In this document: piece by piece, positions 42,541-53,674 of the stretch
Layout of the letters: every line of letters begins with the position of its first letter
Numbering within the stretch: position 1 is the first letter of the stretch
Assembly: GCA_900208305.1 (NCBI GenBank)
Contig: OAPG01000001.1
Coordinates: 2,232,001-2,296,000, forward strand
DNA: 64,000 bases
DNA from: Melanopsichium pennsylvanicum
Lineage: Eukaryota > Basidiomycota > Ustilaginomycetes > Ustilaginales
Direction: 5' to 3'
Position numbers and translations under genes: made by a program
The notes under the pieces: model-generated
Databases searched by the model: none
The model's input: only the letters and a program-made list of their open reading frames with translations
Told to the model about the DNA's origin: nothing

Positions 42541-44694
42541 CAAAAAAATAAACCTCTAGCAGCAAGGGCCCGGAAAAGCAGTGTGCATACATTTTCTTAG
42601 ACGCCACTCTGCTGTTGCGTAGGTCTCAGACTCGCTGAGAGTCCGAAATTCTTTAGAGGTTGGGAGTGCTTTTCGAGCCTTTGACAGATGCCTCAAAGGG
42701 ATCACTAAGTTACTTGCCTGCCAAAACACGCAACTCCGTCCTCCGTTTCTTTCTTGGGTCTTCTGATCGTAGTTGGTTGTTGTGCTAGTCGACAGTGCAG
42801 TTCAAAAGGAAAGTCGAAATGTAGCTGCCGTTGGACCGCGGGGATGTCTTTTGATTTTAGTTTTCAAACAAAAACTTAGTCGTGCAGATCGTTTGATGAA
42901 AGGGACCCCTGAAATCAGTCAACACCAGCGTCGATTCACGGAGATGCGATTCACACGCATGAGAGCAGCAATGAAGAGGAAAAAAAAAAATAGCTGAAAG
43001 GAAAAAGATTAAAGAGAAAAGAGAAAAGAAAAACTTTGAAACACAATTTCTTCGTGGCCGTCGAACTCGGCAGGCGTTCCAGCGTTCGACGTCTTTCAAA
43101 GTATCTCGGCATAGCAGCTGCAGGTTAAATACAAAACACCCTTTAACATCAACCAGTGGCATTACACTGGGCAATTTAAAAAAAAGCACGACTTCAGCTT
43201 CTGCAACTCGACCCTCACGCTGGCAACAGCCACCAAACCGAAAAATTCTCTTTTCAGCCCACCACTCTCTTCACGACCCCGACTCAAATCTCAGCCTCAA
43301 CTTCAGCTTTCAGGCAGGCAAGCAAGCAATATCGGTAGCTGTCTTTGGTCATTACAGTACCTGCGACGTTGCAGAGCGACAAGGTGCTGCTTGTTTGGTC
43401 CTTTATTCTTGAGCAGTCCGTGAATGCTCTCAGCATGCTGAGTATGGATGTTTTCAGTTGAGGCGGAGCACAGCTTGATGTCACTCGATCGACGCTTTGG
43501 CCGTTTCTGCCCATGTCGACGCAAATCCGAGGCTGGCCTGCCAACTCGCAAATGCAGATGGCTTCCACAATTGCAGATCGCTTCTTCTGCTATTGAAAGA
43601 ACCCTTTGGATATGAAGGATGCTCTCGGTGCTGAGAGTTAGGCTTCTCGCCCTCTTGTCTCCTTTGGTGCCTGCATGTTTATTAAAAACGCTGCCTCTTT
43701 GTAAACACAGTATGACGGTTGGCTACACGTCCTTCGGCTGTGTACAGTACATCTTAGCTTCACCCTATGCCGGCGCAGAACATACATCTGCCGCTCCGCT
43801 CCACAGAGGTTGCACTGTACTCACAGTAGGTTGCTGCGGCAATCTTGTTGTTTGTGGTCGCCGTCCGTGCATCGACTGGACGTACTGTATGCTCCCTCTC
43901 GTATCTTGAGAGGGCTAGTGTAACAAGAGCCTGCACAGATAAACGGACCGTGCCGACAATTCTGGTCTCGGTCCGATCCAGTGTCGGTGCATTTCGGACA
44001 GGCAACTTTCTGGCTGTGGGGACCCGACGCACGCAATGAAGCTTCCTTTGCAATCGTTCCTCCCCTAAGTCGGACTGTACCCGAAAAGGTGCATCGCCCG
44101 TGTCGGTGTGCCCAGCAGAAGTTCGAAGCCTTTCCGGGCCATTTTGTGATTGGCATGCTATCCCATCCCATCCAACGGCGTCGCGTGGCTGCAGCCGCCA
44201 GACCTTATCATCCACTCTGACCCACCAAGCCTCATACCCATTGCACAGGAGAAAGGTCGGGGATGCCCGAAGCAACATCGTGAAGTCCACCAGAACAATC
44301 GTGGTAATTTGCGGACGATGATGGGCTTTCATCTTGCAGCAGGCCGGTGCAAGCGCGTGTAGTGTCAGGCCACGTTATGTTCTCTAGCTGATCGCGGCAA
44401 GGAAGAGTTGAGCAGACTGTTTGGCCTTCTCGCCGAAGACTGCAAGCCGCAGGGGAAGCACTCACATTACATACGTGCGGTCGAACCCCTAATCAACTTG
44501 GTGGTGTATCTCATATCGTATGTGGGAAGACTATCCACTGCGCCGTGTCCGAGTCGGTAAAAATTGCGCATCTTCGAGCGCAAGCCTCAAAGCCTTGGCA
44601 AGAATTTCCCACTCGGGTCTGCATGCCTTCTCCCGTTCTGTCGATTCTCTGGCCAGGACCCGCGGCGACGCTGCTCTTCTCGCGAAGCGGCACG

Positions 44695-44718
44695 TACAGT
44701 AAAGTTTACTGTACAGTA
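44695..44718. repeat. Palindromic TACAGTA/TACTGTA cluster
   Basis: TACAGTAAAGTTTACTGTA (44695-44713) is a perfect 9+1+9 inverted repeat. It overlaps the palindrome TACTGTACAGTA at 44707-44718. This is the densest example of a motif that recurs in non-coding DNA across the window. Confidence 0.85.
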
Positions 44719-45177
44719 CTCTCAGTAAGGTAGCTCGCATGTGGCTGCACTTGCTCTTGGAGGGCATCCCTGGCGATTTCAACATTCAGCTACCAGGCAA
44801 TCACTACCTCCTGCTTCGAAGGAAAGGTCACTTTGACTGCCTGTGATTCTTTGACCAGATTTGCTGTCAGCAGTCCCTCTGATCAGGACAAATGTGCGAG
44901 CTGAAAATCTGTAAGCTTGGCCGATCCGTGGTAGAAAAGGCGTGTACCATCCCGATGCATGTGCTTGGCGCTGTGTGTTACTGTGTCGCGAGCACAGCGC
45001 ATCGTGATTCCATCTCCGCCCTTACGTTCCGACTTTGTCGGTATCTCAGGTGTGTGACCGCTTTGCCAGTTCGTCTCCGTCTGGTGAAAGGCTCTGCTGC
45101 AGGCAAAATAACTCTGGGCTTTGGCGCGAGTCAATCGGCGAAAGACTCTCGCCGTTACGCAACACCTGCAACAAAAG

Positions 45178-45219
45178 GCTTGTAGTCCACAGCGTTCTAA
45201 GGCGCTGTGGACTACAAGC
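45178..45219. repeat. Perfect 17-bp inverted repeat with 8-base loop
   Basis: GCTTGTAGTCCACAGCG (45178-45194) is followed by 8 bases and then its exact reverse complement (45203-45219). Two G-T wobble pairs could extend the stem inward. It lies in the gene-poor stretch with no adjacent ORF. No T run follows, so it is not an obvious terminator. Confidence 0.9.
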
Positions 45220-47415
45220 AAATAGACACGCTGTCGACCCAAGGTAACAATGAGTTATAGTGCTTGTGTAGGAGATGTGGGACAGGTCTCACGCATTGGA
45301 AATAGCCGCCGGTTCCAAAACACGCACTGCTGACGATCGGTAAAGGCATCCATCTGACGTTTAGCGGCCATTCAGCTCACTGCGGGATCATTTCATTCCT
45401 CAGGTGCTTTCTAGGAGGACATATTGGCATCGCTGGGCCTGGCTCTCTGCCCGCGATGATTGGACATACCGGCACGAGAAGTCGCCGTTAGGCTCTAGAA
45501 AGTTTTGTTCGTGGCTCTGGTCTTGCGACCTCCGCATTCACGATACAGAGCGTGCGTGCCGCTTTACTTTGGCGCATTGTATGGCGTGTTATCCCCTGTC
45601 TCCGGGCTTAGCGCGCTGACATCTGCCGACTTACGTGAACAGATGACGGACGAAAGAAAACACCAGACTCGATCTGCCGTACTACAGGCTAGGATCATTT
45701 TCAACAAATGCGATCGAGAAAAATGGGGAGCATGGAGATGTTTTTTTTTGGGGCCACAATTTCACCGCTTTGATTTTTATTTAGAAAACCAAGCTTAAAT
45801 TTTGTCTACAACCACACAAGCTAAAACCCCCGCCTTCCCGGCCGATTGTTTGCCAAGATCGGGCTCAACAATTCCGGCAAACTCGATCTCGATCAGCCAA
45901 TGCTTTGTGAACTGCGACCTAATGCTTGTCGCCGCCACTTGGCAGCATCGTGCCATCCACGTCCCATAACAACTTCCACCTGTGTCGATGATACTTCTCG
46001 TACTTCTCTTCTGCTCTCTCTCACCATTACTGTGAACAACATGCCGCGACATGGGATACAACTTGTTCGATCGAATGTTTGAGCTAGAAGGGAGAGAACA
46101 CAAGGGCCCAACGGACTGGCACAATGGCAGTATTGGTTCTGCAGCATTGGAACAACATCTTTGTATTGGTCGACAAATTTTGAAGTGAAGCTCTTGTAAT
46201 CAACACACTCTTTTCTGTAAAGCACCTAATTTTACCGGGTAGAGCGATGGTGGATAGCTGCAGAAGCATGGAGTCTGTACGCGAAGACTGACGATGCGCT
46301 TGGTCTCTGCAGGGGCTGGCGCAAAAGCTCCAGAGAGAGAAGCTCGATCCTGCTCGAGTTGCGCCATGTCAGGTGGCCAACAGTCACTCGGACACTTGAC
46401 CTTCTCGGGTCTCTGTGGCGAAAAAAGAAAGGCAGCAGGCGAGAAGAAAAGGGAGAAAAAGATCTTTGCAACCCACCGCATCCCCAGCGCAAGCAAGAGC
46501 ACAAGGCGTGCGGGCAGCCAGACCGCCTTTTTCCTGGGACAGCGATGCACAAGCACACCCAACGGGCGAGAAAAAGAGAGCTTCATGAGCCAGAGTCCGC
46601 CAGCTACACGCAAATCGAGACTAGAGTACGGCACAGGACTGTGTTGCATTCGCGTGCTCTGCCACGAACAAGCAAAGCTCAGCAAGTGCTGCTCAACATC
46701 ACCCTGTGACCAAACACCACCTCCTCTCTTTGCCCGCAATTCCCGGTTTCGATATCGTCGAGCTTCGTTTTGTTCTCTCGCTCTCTCTCTCTCTCTTATC
46801 GTCTCTTACCGTCTCAGACTCGTCCGTCTCGTCTTCTCGTCTCTGCTTCAGCATCGGCTCGATTGTATCGGTGAGTATTCTTTCTCTTGTTCTGCCTCTA
46901 CTTCTTTACGTATTTCGCGATCGCGACGACGTGCAAAGGGGGCAGACAGCGTGATTGCGGCGCAATCAACCATCATCTCTCACAACGGCACTAGTCCATA
47001 CCACAGGGCATTGTCTTCTCGATCATGCGCTCGTCGTCGCGAGACAGTCAAGTGCAAAACCCGTCGTTCCATGGGTGACTTTTCGAAGTTCGCATACCAG
47101 TCACCACATCGATGTCCCTGCGCCATTCATTCTCACTTGGTCGTAATGCTGACCCGTCAATGAACCTTTTTTCCATTATCTTTCTTTCACGACAACGCCT
47201 TCACTCGCATCGCGGCTTCCCCGACGTGCTCACCTTTTTTTGGGCTCGAAAACGTCCGACCTCGCCCTGATCCGCGCGCGTCTAATATCGGCACATCCGA
47301 CCCGCATCGACCTCGCCACCACACCATCATCTGACGCTTCCCTCTCCATCGTCGCGATCACAGATAGTCCTTGGATACCTCTACAGCTCATCTAATCTCC
47401 AGATTCTAGTTCAAG

Positions 47416-48568
47416 ATGGCCTCCAAAGTTTACGTCGGAAACCTCTCTTGGAACACCACTGATGACAGCCTCGCCCACGCCTTCTCGACCTACGGTCAGC
47501 TCACCGACTACATTGTCATGAAGGACCGCGAGACCGGCCGCTCCCGTGGCTTCGGCTTCGTCACCTTCGCCACCCAGGCCGAGGCTGACGCTGCCATCGC
47601 CGCTCTCAACGAGCAGGAGCTCGATGGCCGCCGCATCCGCGTCAACATGGCCAACTCCCGCCCCGCTGGAGGTATGGGTGGCGGCTACGGTGGTGTCACC
47701 GGCCAGTACGGTGCCAACGCCTACGGCGGCCAGGGTGGCTACGGAGGCTACGGCGCTCAGCCCGGTTTCCAGCAGCAGCCCGGCGGTTTTGGCCAGCAGG
47801 GCGCATACCCCCAGCAGGGCGGTTACGGTGGATACCAGCAGCCCGGTTTCCAGCCTCAGCAGGGTGGTTACGGCGCTCCTCAGCAGGGTTACGGTGCTCC
47901 CCAGCAGGGTGGCTATGGCGGGTAAGTTCTAACAATCCCCACTTTCACTTTGATGATTCCTCTTCTCCGGCCAGATGGCTGCAGGCAGCTTCCTCCGGTC
48001 TAGCTTGCAAGTTGCATGCGCTGGCTCGGAGTGCTCTCGTTCGCGCGCAAGGCTTCGCAAGGCTTCTTTGCCATGACGTCCAGTCTCAATCTGCAAACTC
48101 CATCTTTTACACAACCGTCTTGTGTACTGAAGAGTGGTAGCGACGCAGACCCATGTGCTTTGCTGGCTCCCGCAGTTGGCGGTTTAGCCTGGGCCGTTCA
48201 CGGGTTGCCAGTCGTCTGCTAGTGGCATTGCGCGCGGCCAAGTAATTTGCCCTTGTCCCACCAATTGCTCCGCCGTGTTGTGTTCTTATCCAGTGTCTTC
48301 TTGTTTCCGTACTCGTTCTCGTTCCCGTTCGCCCCTTTCCGGTTTTGGTCGCTGCTTCGATGTGGATTCTCGTCTCCATTCCATCGCTCTGGTTCTTTCT
48401 TCCGTCAACGGCTGTCAAACCATTCATCGCTCCATCTCCGGTCTCGTTCGATGCCTCGTCTCTGCCCGATCCTGTGTTTCCTGTCAAATCAGCTACGGCG
48501 CCCAGCAGGGTTTCCAGCAGCCCGCTCAGCAAAATGGCGGTGCCTACAACAACGGTCAAGGGTACTAA
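47416..48568 (+). CDS. Single-RRM glycine/glutamine-rich RNA-binding protein (Grp1-like)
   Basis: Exon 1 is 47416-47921 and exon 2 is 48493-48568, joined in phase 2 (GG|C), giving 193 aa. The N-terminal RRM (about 4-80) has RNP2 VYVGNL and RNP1 RGFGFVTF. The rest is Gly, Gln, Tyr and Pro rich (GYGGYGAQPGFQQQP type), a low-complexity tail able to phase-separate. Small smut proteins of this layout, such as U. maydis Grp1, bind mRNA and travel on endosomes with Rrm4. The intron (47922-48492) starts GTAAGT, and its first bases form an in-frame TAA, so retention gives a 169-aa protein. A further acceptor at 48923 followed by seven codons' worth of Tyr-Asn-Gly-Gln-Ser-Gln and a stop offers a third C-terminus. 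Orthology to Grp1 is inferred from architecture. Confidence 0.88.
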
Positions 48569-48923
48569 GCTTCTTCGCCGCTCCTTTCCGATATCCTCAA
48601 GCTTCCTTTTCTTATCCCGACCTAGGCTTGCCTCTTGTCCAGCTAGTCTATCCTCCTTTCTCCTTGCTGTTTGATAGTCGCCGAGTTGATATATGAATCG
48701 ATCCGGATCGGCGAGCTCTATGTTCCCTCTGCCCTGTTTGTCAGTTCATTTGTTTTCCTGCTTTCGTAGCTGCTTGCTTTGTACTGTTGCTTGATCCTGT
48801 TGCTTGAGTTTTGGACGACTGCCTTTGTACCATCTGCCTTCTCCCTCGCCTCGTTCTTGTTGCTGACTCTGCCGAACTAAGCAACTGATCCTGTTTCTTT
48901 TCATCTGTTTTTCATCGTGATAG

Positions 48924-48945
48924 ATACAATGGCCAGAGCCAGTAA
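48924..48945 (+). other. Possible alternative terminal exon of the Grp1-like gene
   Basis: After GTGATAG, the bases continue as A TAC AAT GGC CAG AGC CAG TAA. In phase 2 this encodes a GYNGQSQ tail that suits the Gln/Gly-rich protein. It can join in frame either to exon 1 (ending at 47921) or to an exon 2 ending at 48561, which would then be a 69-base cassette. Confidence 0.45.
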
Positions 48946-49779
48946 ACCTGACGTTGTCCCATTCCCCCTCACTGCACACGCATGGCGCCTCTTCCATCCT
49001 CGTCCAGATTTTAGCGCGTTGATACCAGCCACACATCAATGTGTGACCCCCTCATTCAGTTATGACAACTCACCAGTCACAGAAAAGCTAGCTTGTCCTT
49101 CGATCCAAAAGCTCGCTTTCACCACCAAAAAAAAAAAAACACCCCTCGCAAACCCCACACCCCCCTTTTTCAAAAGAAAACAAATAACGTCTATACGTTG
49201 ATCTCCTTTCTTGTTTTACTCAAGTAACCGACCGACCCAAGAAATTTGATCTTATTTGCATTCCTTTCGTAGGATTTCAAAGATCGAAAGCTGCATTGTG
49301 ATGATTGTGATTTTTGGGTTAGATGAGGATGGCCAATTGATTGAGACACTTTTGAAGTGTTTCCATCACTGTCCAGTGAACACACACGGATTGCACAAAC
49401 CGAAAGGGGACGAGATGGGAACAAATTTGTTGGTACATTCGATCAAAAGAGGACCGAGGCTAAGTTTGAGACTACGAACTCCGCCCAAATCGCATTTAGA
49501 GGCATGTGTAGTGGTGATGGTGGTGGTGGTCGTGGTGGTGGTGGTGGTGGTGGTGGTGGTGGCGACGAAAGGGACTAAACGAGACGACTGACAAGGACAC
49601 GATGCGGGACAAGCTCCAGGCTGAAAACCGAAGCGCTGAACAAGACTAGACAAAAAAAAAATACAGAGAGCTGACATGCAAGCAAGAGACATGAAACGAA
49701 CGAGCGACTTGAATGTGAAACCAGTTCTGAAAAGTATCCGACTTAGGAGGAAAAAGGATAGTGACGGCGAAGATGGCGG
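48946..49779. other. Convergent 3' region of the Grp1-like gene and a Ser-rich protein gene
   Basis: Contains a poly-A run at about 49127-49139 and a (GGT)n tract. No gene was seen. Confidence 0.55.
49511..49562. repeat. (GGT)n microsatellite
   Basis: About 17 units of GGT with two interruptions, apparently non-coding. Confidence 0.9.
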
Positions 49780-50439
49780 TCACGGAGAGTAGCACAGGTT
49801 ACTAGAAGGGCGATCTGCTTCGACTTTTGAGCAGGCGCCGCAATCGGCGCAAGTGGCCCAGAGTTCGCTCCCTGTTCCATTGTTGTATCGGACGCAAAGT
49901 TGAGGGATGCTTTTGCACTGTTGACCGTGAATTTGGATGCCTCCCGTGCCATTACTTCCTGTGCTGCTACAGTCATCCATGTCCATCCCGTTTCCGCCTT
50001 CTCCAGGTGCAGGCCCTAAGATGCCAAACGAGGAACTGGGCGAGGTGAATGGGTAAGGCTCCACATCAGGATAGTGCGTGGTAGTGGATGAAAAGTAGTC
50101 GGAGGAATTGCTGAGTTTCGACTCGTGGCCCATGAAACTCGATGATGAGGAAGAGGGGGTGACAAAGCTGGAGTTGCTAGCAGAAGAAGCGAAGGGGTGG
50201 TTACCGAGTTGAGCTAGCATGGCTTGGTTGACGTCGGCGGGAAGCGGGTGGAATTGTGCTTCGCCGTTGAAGACCAGGCCAGCCGAGCGGGGGAGGCTCA
50301 ACTTTGGACGGATCTGGTATGCCTCACCGTTAGAGAAAGACTCGAGGTCATCAAAAGCCTTGCGCTTCTTGCTGGTTCCAGCAAGAGGGATCGGGGAAGC
50401 GCCCATGTTGAACTGAGAAGTCGATTCGAAGGCGTACAT
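49780..50439 (-). CDS. Hypothetical Ser-rich protein with a C-terminal Cys motif
   Basis: 219 aa from the ATG at 50439 (AGCATGTAC). The open frame continues upstream without another ATG, so the bases before it are probably 5' UTR. A KKRKAFDDLES block near residue 25 resembles a nuclear localisation signal. The middle is Ser, Asn and Pro rich. The C-terminus is different: QLCVRYNNGTGSELWATCAD, then CGACSKVEAD, with CADCGAC forming a compact Cys cluster. That end looks structured, while the rest looks disordered. It is compatible with a regulatory or transcription-related protein, but I do not recognise the family. Confidence 0.55.
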   Translation of the reverse strand: MYAFESTSQFNMGASPIPLAGTSKKRKAFDDLESFSNGEAYQIRPKLSLPRSAGLVFNGEAQFHPLPADVNQAMLAQLGNHPFASSASNSSFVTPSSSSSSFMGHESKLSNSSDYFSSTTTHYPDVEPYPFTSPSSSFGILGPAPGEGGNGMDMDDCSSTGSNGTGGIQIHGQQCKSIPQLCVRYNNGTGSELWATCADCGACSKVEADRPSSNLCYSP

Positions 50440-52041
50440 GCTGTTGTCGCCGAGGGCTGACGTGGTTGAGGAGGCAGAAGCAAGGGTGTTGAAGGAGGGG
50501 AGGCAGGTCAGTTGCTCTTTGAGGGCAGACGAGGGAGGAGGCGTAGTGGATGTGGCTGGTTGGCTGGTTGGATGCCTTAGCCGCGACAGATGCGTAGTTT
50601 GACAAGGCGAAAATGCGAAAAATGTTTTTAACAACGCGAAATTAAAGGGATTTTACCAGCTTCGGAAAGTGTAAGGCTGGGAGCGGAGAGCGGAAATGTC
50701 GAGAAGTACAAGAACGTTGCAGAGCAGGGGCGATTGGAGTCAGCTTGTTTGCGCGAGCGATTGAGTGAGCTGTGTGAGAAGGGAGTGAAAGAGTTGTGAA
50801 TGTGGTAGGAAAGGAAAGATGAATGCGAAGAGGATCGAGGACCATTCAGGTTGGCATCGAGGGGGAGAGGGGGACGAAGCACGATAAGGTTCCAAAGTGG
50901 CAACCGGCGAGGTGGAGCAATACAGTACCTGTACAGGACAGCCATCAGCGCGAAGGTAGAGCGCGACCGCGATGGATTCGGAGCGGTGTTCCAGGTCGTC
51001 TACGCGCCAACGATCCAGCTTGTTACAGGGTCACAAGGCCGGTAGCAGAGCAAGCTCGTTCAAAAGAGGCCCCCAAATCTGGGGTTCGAATTTCGCTTTT
51101 CGCGTGCTAGTCTCTTTCATTTCCTTTTGTCCGTGCCCCACTATACCACGCAGTTTTCCGGAAATGGCAAGTGAGAGGCGAAATAATTGAATGGGACTCG
51201 GCTGTGGGTGTCCCTCGTCGATCCGTACAGAATACAAATTGCCTTGGAAAGATCCCACAAGCACAACGTCCGTGTTCTTCAACATCCAGAGCTGTCATAC
51301 AAGGCCAAAAGACCCAAGCGAAGTTGTCTGATTCTTTGCTCAGCTAGTCCATGGGCCGTCTCTTGCTCATCAGTTGGCCTGTCGCGTGCCGGTTGCTACA
51401 CATTCTGAACAGCAACGCTGTCCGTCAAAGACCACCCAATTTACAGTGCTAGACACCTTCATCTCTGTGCGTTGTCCTTTTGATACCAAAGAGACAGACT
51501 TTGGTGTTAAGTTTGATTAAAGCGATGACTGCCGAGAATCGGCTCATCCACCGGCCATCTTCGTCTCAACATCAGTAATTGATATCGGCCTAACCCGAGA
51601 TATAATAGCAGCAAGGTCGACCATACAAAGGCGGATACGCCCGAGCAACGAGATTCGGTCGATCGGATAAGATCTGACCGAAGAGGCTGGATCAAAGCAT
51701 GTCACTGCCGATAGAATGCAGCTTTTGGTGAGAAGTACGGCCGGATGAACCGAATTTGGTGTTCGGCAGAGAGAGTAAGTACACTGGAATTCGAGGGTGG
51801 TGAAATTAGACGCTTACCAAGGTTTCGAACCCAAGGCACACTCAAAACTAGCTAGCCAGCGAGCTGCATGTAGCAGGCCCAAAATCGGCGGATTCTCTCG
51901 AGCCCGAACTGCCACTGTACCGTACGACAAAATATCTCATGAGGGTCCATGCACTGTCTGACGGCTCTCGCTGTAAGTGAGAAGCACTGTTATTTGACCG
52001 AGACGCTTGTCATATACGTTTGACCTAGCTCCCATCTCTAT
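50440..52041. other. Divergent promoter region between the Ser-rich gene and a four-exon gene
   Basis: About 1.6 kb. The 5' part (to about 50940) is a pyrimidine-rich leader on the minus strand, with a possible 5' UTR intron. TACAGTA is at 50921, directly followed by CCTGTACAGG. No gene was seen in the rest. Confidence 0.5.
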
Positions 52042-53674
52042 ATGACTGACGTTGCCTATCAGGTTCCCCATCTTGACTCGCAGGTCATATTCACATACTG
52101 TGATTTTTTTGACATCTTACTCGTTCTGGAGGCATCATCACTACGACTCGACATCATGCTGAGAGCAACAGAGCACCTCACCTGGGTCGCTACGCTGGAC
52201 CGGCTCAAACGTGGCTACGAGAGCCTAAGATCCAGTGCTGCGTTCAAGGGCGACGACATTGCATGGCAGACATTCTCGGGAAAGCATTTGCGCTGCAAAG
52301 TTGTGTTCACGCAGCCCAGCACCATGACCTGGGCCAGTCGTGCAACCCAGAGTCAGAATGGCAACCTTTTCTTGGCAAAGCAGCCCGAAATCGATGGGCA
52401 ATTAAAGATTACTGTGGAGTGCGGGCCTACTGTCCTGAACGATGGTGGTGATGATGATGCAAACGAGGGCCAAATGAGAGCCGGAGGAAGCAACAATGGC
52501 ACCACGATACAGCTGCCAAGTTCTTCGCAGCCGCGGGCGCCGCTAATACTGGTATGAAGCAAGATACTCCGGAACCATGCTAAATGGTCACCTATGTCGA
52601 GCTTGAGCGCATACTGAAGAGTACTGCTTTGAGCCTATGCCTGTTTCTTGTCTATGAAGGTGGATATCAATCTCGTACGAATCAATCAAGCGTACTTTAA
52701 CACCAGTCGAAGATCGGACGCTGTCGAGGCCTTTCATCAGGACACCAAGGTGCTTATCCGCTACCTTGATGAATCTGATACCACAAAGGTAGGTCAGATC
52801 TCCGATTCGTGCGTGCCGGAGCTCGAAGATCAAAAGTTGAGGCTGACCGATGCAGCCTCTGATTATTACCTCAGGCTCACCGACTTTTGCTCACCTTCAC
52901 GAAAGAGGAAGACAAAAGGTATTTCTTGGGATTGATTGAGGTGAGTCTTTCTTTGCTCTCGGGGTCCCGTTCGCTTCTGGCTGCGTAGCTGACAGCTTGT
53001 ATCTGGCCTCAAATCTCTAGACCGAGTGCGTCGTCAGAGCAGCCAATGTAGAGCACAAAATTAGGAAACCGGAGATCGCACTCGTGCAGGAACCGAAGAG
53101 CGAAGTTGCAGCAACGGCGGACCGAGGGGAGATCAAGCCCGCTGTCGATGAAGCAATGCTTGAGAGCCAGAGTCAGAGCCTCGTTGAGAAGCTCCTACAA
53201 ATGGCCGAAATTCGCTTTCGCCAGTCGCTTTCCCAATCTTCGACACACCTCGACGCCCCTCCAGCCTCACAGCCTCAGAGTGTGGACCAGAGTCTTGCTC
53301 CGACGAGGTGCTCAACTTGTTCACAGGCAGCTCAGCACCGTGAACTCCATGCAAGCCAGCTTCAGCAAGGCAGCAGCCAGGACAGCAGACTCGTGACTGG
53401 ATCCAGCGTACACAGCTTGGTCCATGCTGACGTATTTGCTGAGGGGACGCCTCTCACTGATGTTTCAGACAACGAAGGGACGCAGTCGGAGAGAGAAGAG
53501 ATCGAAGTGGGGCTGTTTGGATGGCCAGACCCCAGCGCGGTCGAGTGTATTCAGGATGATGTTCGCCGTCTTTGTCTGACGGATCCCAATCTCGAGTGGA
53601 TCATCGCTCGTTGTGTTGATGAGCATTTCCAAAGCGAGTACCAAAGCCAGACAGAATACGCAAGAGACTCGTAG
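52042..53674 (+). CDS. Four-exon protein with weak resemblance to meiotic Rec114
   Basis: Exons 52042-52551, 52660-52788, 52875-52940 and 53021-53674, all joined in phase 0 with GT-AG ends, give 452 aa. The ATG at 52156 (MLRATEHLTW) is an alternative start. Residues up to about 250 look like one beta-rich domain: IAWQTFSGKHLRCKVVF, GQLKITVECG, VLIRYLDES, then AHRLLLTFTKEEDKRYFLGL across an exon join. A long Ser/Gln-rich linker follows. The C-terminus ends in a helix pair, VECIQDDVRRLCLTDPNLEW then IIARCVDEHF. A PH-like N-terminal domain, a disordered linker and a short C-terminal helical motif with LxDPxF-like spacing is the layout of Rec114, a partner of Mei4 in meiotic double-strand break formation. 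The gene model is fairly sure; the identity is tentative. Confidence 0.6.

Larger units (their letters stand above)
41757..47415. other. Gene-poor stretch of about 5.7 kb
   Basis: Contains the upstream region of glyoxal oxidase (G/A-rich to about 42450), a poly-A/(CA)n tract, a cluster of TACAGTA/TACTGTA motifs at 43353-44718, a 17-bp hairpin at 45178 and the leader of the Grp1-like gene (about 46700-47415). A donor-like GTGAGT near 46871 and an acceptor-like CTCCAG just before 47403 may bound a 5' UTR intron. Open frames of up to 289 codons lack motifs and are not called. Confidence 0.5.

Noticed and set aside
43760..44332. A 190-codon minus-strand frame with an ATG in the gene-poor stretch
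   Set aside because: No motif or signal peptide and no splice context. Frames of this size arise by chance in GC-balanced DNA, so coding cannot be supported.
46294..47163. A 289-codon plus-strand frame before the Grp1-like gene
   Set aside because: Low-complexity Arg/Ser translation of a pyrimidine-rich leader with a possible 5' UTR intron, and no conserved motif.
51815..51845. GGTTTCGAACCC resembling a tRNA T-loop on the minus strand
   Set aside because: The five-base T stem does not pair and no cloverleaf is visible.
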